A stretch of 64,000 nt of DNA from positions 506,109-570,108 of the forward strand of contig CM067448.1 in NCBI GenBank assembly GCA_034508935.3, written 5' to 3'. This DNA is from Berghia stephanieae (Eukaryota; Mollusca; Gastropoda; Nudibranchia; Aeolidiidae). Positions 60,201 through 64,000 of the stretch are shown here, piece by piece. The position numbers and the translations under genes are program-made. The notes beneath the pieces were generated by a model. It did no database searches, was not told the DNA's origin, and worked only from the letters and a program-made list of their open reading frames with translations. Position 1 is the stretch's first letter, and the number at the start of each line of letters is the position of its first letter.

Positions 60201-61722
60201 TCCTACATACCCTGGGCCACCATGTGTATTTGATTCCTACATACCCTGGGCCGCCATGTGTATTTGATTCCTACGTACCCCTCAATAACAATATCTCTGT
60301 TTTTTGTTTTTAAGGGTTTTACGGCGCTTGTAACACATTTAGGTCACATCAGCGCCAGTAAAAAGGAAGAAAATTGGATAGTGAAAAGATTCTAGATGTA
60401 CAATAAAAAAGGACTTGAGGAAAAAAGTTGGACAAAGGGGAGTGGTTCAAATAGGGAACAGATGTAGATTCCAAGAGCACACTATCAGTGTACTTAATAT
60501 GAGATCACCTATAAGTCTCACCCATACACCATCACAAGATCCCACTTAGAGGAATACACTCAAATGTTTACATTATACATTCAAAATAACAAACATAATA
60601 ATACATAACAGAGAGATGATTTACAAGGAAAAAAATATCATCTCCCAAAACAATAACTATGCATGTGACTGTTTCAGTTTCCCTCCCAGCTAAGCATTAC
60701 GACCAGGACCAGGGTTTTTTGTTTTTGTTTTTTTTGTTTTTAAGGGTTTTACGGCGCTTGCAACACATTAAGGTCATATCAGCGCCAGTAAAAAGGAAGA
60801 AAATGGGATAGTAAAAAGTTCTAGAATTACAATTAAAGAAACCAAGAGAAAGTAAGACAAAGGGGGAACTAGGAACAAATAGGGATCAGATGTAGATTCC
60901 AAGAGCATACCTTCAATGTACTTAGTTTGAGATCACCTATAAGTCTCATCCGGACACAAGCACAAAATCCAACAAGGAGGAACACACTCAAATGCTTACA
61001 TTATACATTAAAAATAAATAAGATAATACATAACAGAGAGATGATTTACAAGGAAAAAAAATATCATCTCCCAAAAAAATATCTATGCATTTGACTGTTT
61101 CCCTCCCAGCTAGGACTCCGGCCAGGGCCAAGACAAAACCAAGTAATCTCATTCCAAGACAAAGACAGAAAGCATGTTGGAAAACAGATATAAGGGGATA
61201 GAAGACACAGTATGTACCTCCCTGCCCACTATGGGAGGTCAGGATCCCCACCCAGGGCCAGGACCAGGGCAAAACCAAGTAATCTCATTCCAAGACAAAG
61301 ACAGAAAGCATGTTGGAAAACACTATGGGAGGCCAGGAACCCCACCCAGCGTCAATATCTCTATACTAGAACGTGGACAGATGGAAGGAATCGCTGACAT
61401 CAACAACAAAAAGAATGAAAAAAAAAAAACACAATGGGAAAAAATCTTTACAATCAAAACAAATGTTAAAATGTCTCATTGATTAAAAGGAATTCACTCA
61501 TCAACACAGCTTCTGGCAAACCAACTGTTGTCCTATATCACAGAATCCCATTTCTTTAGAATAACCATTGAGTCCTAACAAAGGGACAGAGAGCAATAAT
61601 TGATTGGCAACCATCATACGCGTCTGTGTCAGCTATTTATCACTTAAAGATTGTAGGATCTTGTGTAAATGGTATGATGGTATATCTATACATTTTACTG
61701 AATGGTCTTACATGTGTATGGC

Positions 61723-61815
<93 letters not shown>

Positions 61816-61820
61816 AAAAA

Positions 61821-61910
<90 letters not shown>

Positions 61911-63981
61911 TGTGTGTGTGTGTGTGTGTTGTGATGTGACATACCTTGGTTCCATCCACATCAGTCACATCCTCTGTAGCATTGAGTCGGACAAGGGCAT
62001 CTCGTACAGAGTGGACATTATCCGTCTGGTGGAGAGACAACATCCACATTATTATCAATAGATACAAACAACATCTATATATAAGACATCAACAATATCC
62101 TATAGGGAATGAGATTAGCGGAAGAGTAGCATCCCTTGATTGGACGTCACCCATAGTCTGTGACGTCACAGACGGAAAAGTTATTAGAGAGAGAATGTCA
62201 TGTTGGTTGTGCGCATGCGTCTCTCGTCCTCGCTTCCGCGCACAACCAACATGACGTTCTCTCTCTAATAACTTTTCCGCCGGTGACGTCACAGACTATG
62301 GGTGACGTCCAATCAAGGGAAGCTACTCTTCCGCTAATCTCATTCCCTGTACAGGGCAGGCATCCTCTGTACAAGAAAAAGTGTTCATAAGATATCATAG
62401 GGCTAAAACAGGAAACCTTAATGCACAATATCGTCATGACCTAAACACAGTATGTTTGGACTACTATTTAACACAAAAACGGATGACATAACTGCGTCCA
62501 TCTAAAGTTGTAATAATGTATCAGTTGTCAAACCAACCAAAACAGCAATGGAAAGTTAAACGTGAAAATAAAATTTGTAAAAAGCAGTAGCCACTAATTT
62601 GTGGACATCTGGCATGAAATATCTAAAAAGCAGGAAATTTCTATCTATCACCCAACTCCCAAGGGTGACAAATACTTTGTCCCCAAAACACTCCATTGGA
62701 CATCAAGGGTGACAAATACTTTGTCCCCAAAACACTTCATCGGGCATCACCTACCTGAATATCCAGCTTGAGAGTAAAGAATGAATCCACTGTGTCACTG
62801 GTCTTACCAGAGTCTCGGACTAGAGTGGATCGGCTCAGCCCAGCAAAGATGGCGGATAACGGAGTCTGGCCACAGTTGTTCTGGATGAAACAGAAATCAA
62901 AAATATTCTATCATATCGACATCAAACGATACAAAAGGACCCGACCTGCTTAATGACGGAATCTTATCAAATTCAAACTAGACAAAAGTTTCAAAAACAA
63001 TCCGTAACGAAAATTCTTAGGCAAATCTGGGATACGGATAGAGAAATGACAATGACTTATCTTCTGTTTTCATGTTTTTAAATTTTGGACAGTAAAATAT
63101 CATCAAAATCAAGAACATCAAGAAAATAGGGAAATCAGGAATGAGTCCAAATATCAGGAATTTTCCAATACATTGAGGAGAGCCTTTGGTCCAAAAATGT
63201 CTGCTTTTGAACTTCAATACTCTTTAACAGGATACAAAATACAAACAAGATCTCCTTCCCGTTTTTGTACAGGTCACCACATTTAGAAAGGTCTATGTCA
63301 CATACAAGACATTACAAATAGATTATCTCTGAAAATCTTCCAGACAAAACGAGTTCACTCCCAATTCACAAAATGGCTGACCTGCATCGTATACCAGACC
63401 TGCCAACCTATGCTGAAAAACAAAAAATAGAAGTCAAACTAAAAAAAAAAAGTCTGGGAAAAAAATAGGGACAAACCTAAATTGTATTTAAAAGCCTTTC
63501 ATTTCACTACATATCCGATACTTTGATGAAAGTTGCCCACCATCGATTAATGAGTATTACCCAGTACCACAAATTTTAAAACGCAATCACCAACATGAAA
63601 AATCAGTTTCGCATATTTTAAATTAATATTTATTTAATTAATATTTTAAATTCCTTTTCTTTTGCCAAGACATGATGGATTTTTTTAAAATTCAGAGTTT
63701 TCCATATTACGACGGGGTACTCAAAAAGGTGAAAAAAAATCTGAGTAAATCCAATTGTATCGGAGCAGTTGGCAGGTATGATATAATCATGCAGGGCAGG
63801 GAAGTCCGACTTACCACATTGGTCTCCACACAATAGTTTTTGGGCCCCACCTGCACCCAGCTGCCATCCCCATCGTCCTCGTTGCCGTTGTCGATGTGGT
63901 GGCCGATGTCTCCATTCTGGTGGTGGCTCCCATTACCCATCACACTCTTGCTGTAGGTGCTAGCACTGTTGTTGTTTAAAC
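57032..63981 (-). CDS. USP10: USP10 ortholog (ubiquitin carboxyl-terminal hydrolase 10), C-terminal part
   Basis: A cysteine protease of the USP/C19 family that removes ubiquitin from proteins. Vertebrate USP10 acts on p53 among others and binds G3BP. Six exons in order are 63981-63815, 62880-62755, 62025-61945, 59243-59102, 58130-58062 and 57216-57032. They give about 256 residues and every junction keeps phase. Diagnostic stretches are DGSWVQVGPKN, LSAIFAGLSRST, FFTLKLDIQ, ELPPVLIMHLKLFKYSNGIG, KSRSYKLF, VVNHHGTKMDDGHYTSDVF (His box, catalytic His in GHYT), WLHFDDTKV (acidic residue of the triad) and YLLFYRRVD at the C-terminus. Human USP10 has the same blocks in the same order. The Cys box and N-terminus lie beyond the right edge. 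Convergent with CEP89, 20.5 kb apart. Confidence 0.97.
57880..58055. repeat. GAAGACATAAAATAAA-type irregular minisatellite
   Basis: Variable units of GAAGACATGAA, GAAGACACGAA and GAAGACATAAAATAAA fill the intron directly after the donor of the 58062-58130 exon (6 bp away). Ser/Leu/Phe/His/Val-rich frames on the minus strand are artefacts. Confidence 0.93.
58062..58130 (-). CDS. USP10: USP10 exon
   Basis: Acceptor cttattag, donor TTTGGAG|gtttgt. It encodes MMSRFGKSKYHPLKSRSYKL then FG, aligned with human NFKCHRTYRLFAV. Phase 1 in and out. Confidence 0.92.
58131..59101. other. USP10 intron
   Basis: AT-rich with a short (AAT)n tract at about 58520-58566. I see no other repeat. Confidence 0.6.
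59102..59243 (-). CDS. USP10: USP10 exon (PPVL-HLK block)
   Basis: Acceptor tccctgtag, donor CCCAAAG|gtaagt. It encodes VKGHRRMFFDELPPVLIMHL, KLFKYSNGIGQKIQKNISFD and VHLQIPK, aligned with human [20 protein letters not shown] and YPVDLEISKE. Phase 0 in, phase 1 out. Confidence 0.97.
59633..60279. repeat. 34-bp minisatellite, 19 copies
   Basis: Unit CCCTGGGCCACCATGTGTAT plus TTGATTCCTACATA, with GCCACC/GCCGCC variants. In a USP10 intron. It ends where the family R copy at 60300 begins. Confidence 0.96.
60300..61365 (-). mobile_element. retroposon family R copy, split by a second copy
   Basis: The outer copy runs 60300-60714 and resumes at 61258-61365 (GCAAAACCAAGTAATCTCAT ... AACCCCACCCAG). 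It is interrupted by the inner copy listed next. Confidence 0.8.
60715..61257 (-). mobile_element. retroposon family R, inner complete copy
   Basis: A 543-bp copy bordered by the 12-bp duplication CCAGGACCAGGG (60703-60714 and 61258-61269). This is the cleanest definition of both ends: oligo-T-rich left end and right end GATCCCCACCCAGGG. Confidence 0.87.
61726..61930. repeat. (GT)n-(GA)n compound microsatellite
   Basis: GT, GA, GT, GA, GT blocks in sequence. It ends 14 bp from the USP10 donor at 61944. Ser/Leu/Arg/Glu frames are artefacts. Confidence 0.97.
61945..62025 (-). CDS. USP10: USP10 exon
   Basis: Acceptor tctccaccag, donor ACCAAG|gtatgt. It encodes TDNVHSVRDALVRLNATEDV then TDVDGTK, aligned with human [20 protein letters not shown]. 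Phase 0 in and out. Confidence 0.96.
62103..62349. mobile_element. 247-bp foldback MITE with TA flanks
   Basis: Two 112-bp arms (62103-62214 and 62238-62349) are inverted repeats with only five mismatches, around a 23-base loop. TA lies on both sides (62101-62102 and 62350-62351), as expected for a Tc1/mariner-type target. It has no coding capacity. It contains TGACGTCA and GACGTCA elements in both arms and GCGCATGCG at the loop edge. It sits in the USP10 intron between the 62025 and 62755 exon ends. Confidence 0.88.
62660..62747. repeat. 44-bp direct duplication
   Basis: CAAGGGTGACAAATACTTTG then TCCCCAAAACACT... occurs twice (starts 62660 and 62704). The second copy ends 7 bp before the USP10 donor at 62754. 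Confidence 0.93.
62755..62880 (-). CDS. USP10: USP10 exon
   Basis: Acceptor ttcatccag, donor ATTCAG|gtaggt. It encodes NNCGQTPLSAIFAGLSRSTL, VRDSGKTSDTVDSFFTLKLD and IQ, aligned with human QTPITGIFGGHIRSVV and PFFTLQLDIQ. Phase 0 in and out. Confidence 0.97.
62881..63814. other. USP10 intron
   Basis: AT-rich, no repeat array and no extra exon seen. Confidence 0.6.
63815..63981 (-). CDS. USP10: USP10 exon at the window edge
   Basis: Acceptor cctccccttag, donor AATGTG|gtaagt. It encodes LNNNSASTYSKSVMGNGSHH, a His/Asn/Asp-rich insert, and DDGDGSWVQVGPKNYCVETN, aligned with human EWEQVGPKNKSVTRQ. It enters in phase 1 from an exon outside the window. Confidence 0.93.
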
Positions 63982-64000
63982 CTAAGGGGAGGGGAGAAAA

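Noticed and set aside
40538-61482. Short frames of 60-135 residues inside the retroposon copies (for example containing KDRKQ or CLCLGMRLLGFVL)
   Set aside because: The same peptides recur at each family R copy with different breaks. They show no reverse transcriptase or endonuclease motif and look non-coding.
61946-62437. Several 67-102-residue frames on both strands around 62.1-62.4 kb
   Set aside because: They are translations of the inverted-repeat arms of the foldback MITE. The mirrored peptides on the two strands show this.

Overview
This is a eukaryotic genomic window, AT-rich and full of repeats. Two intron-rich animal genes point left-to-right and right-to-left toward each other. 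The protein sequences, the tRNA-derived SINEs, the foldback MITEs and a retroposon whose 3' end reads GCGCCGTAAAACCC plus an AAAC-rich tail suggest a lophotrochozoan, most likely a mollusc (gastropod-like). The species call is an inference; the gene calls are not.

Region 1 (about 0.7-36.5 kb, + strand) holds the ortholog of centrosomal protein CEP89 (CCDC123), a coiled-coil distal-appendage protein. I can place 22 exons. Most join in consistent phase and give about 820 residues, close to the human length (783). Three places do not read through cleanly: the exon 1/2 phase, exon 5 and exon 16. Almost every large intron carries its own minisatellite or microsatellite. Several arrays abut or include splice sites: a 52-bp array runs into the acceptor of exon 6, a TATAT array into the acceptor of exon 11, and a 45-bp array is built from the 3' end of exon 13 plus its 5' splice donor. 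A 6.8-kb array of about 35-bp units fills the intron between exons 18 and 19, and its middle looks like unpolished long-read sequence.

Region 2 (36.5-57.0 kb) has no gene that I recognise. It contains the CEP89 3' flank, many minisatellites (22, 27, 31, 65 and 125 bp units), foldback elements, and a family of roughly 505-545-bp retroposons. Several copies have 9-13-bp target-site duplications, and members repeatedly insert into each other. A 1,081-bp element with terminal inverted repeats (41440-42520) carries four 125-bp tandem units inside it.

Region 3 (57.0-64.0 kb, - strand) holds the C-terminal six exons of the ubiquitin hydrolase USP10. They include the His box and the final YLLFYRRVD motif. 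The catalytic Cys region lies beyond the right edge. Its introns carry a 34-bp minisatellite, another nested retroposon pair, and a very young 247-bp foldback MITE with TA flanks, CRE motifs and an NRF1-like motif.

CEP89 and USP10 are convergent and I see no reason to think they work together. No RNA gene, CRISPR array, recognisable viral element or operon-like system was found.
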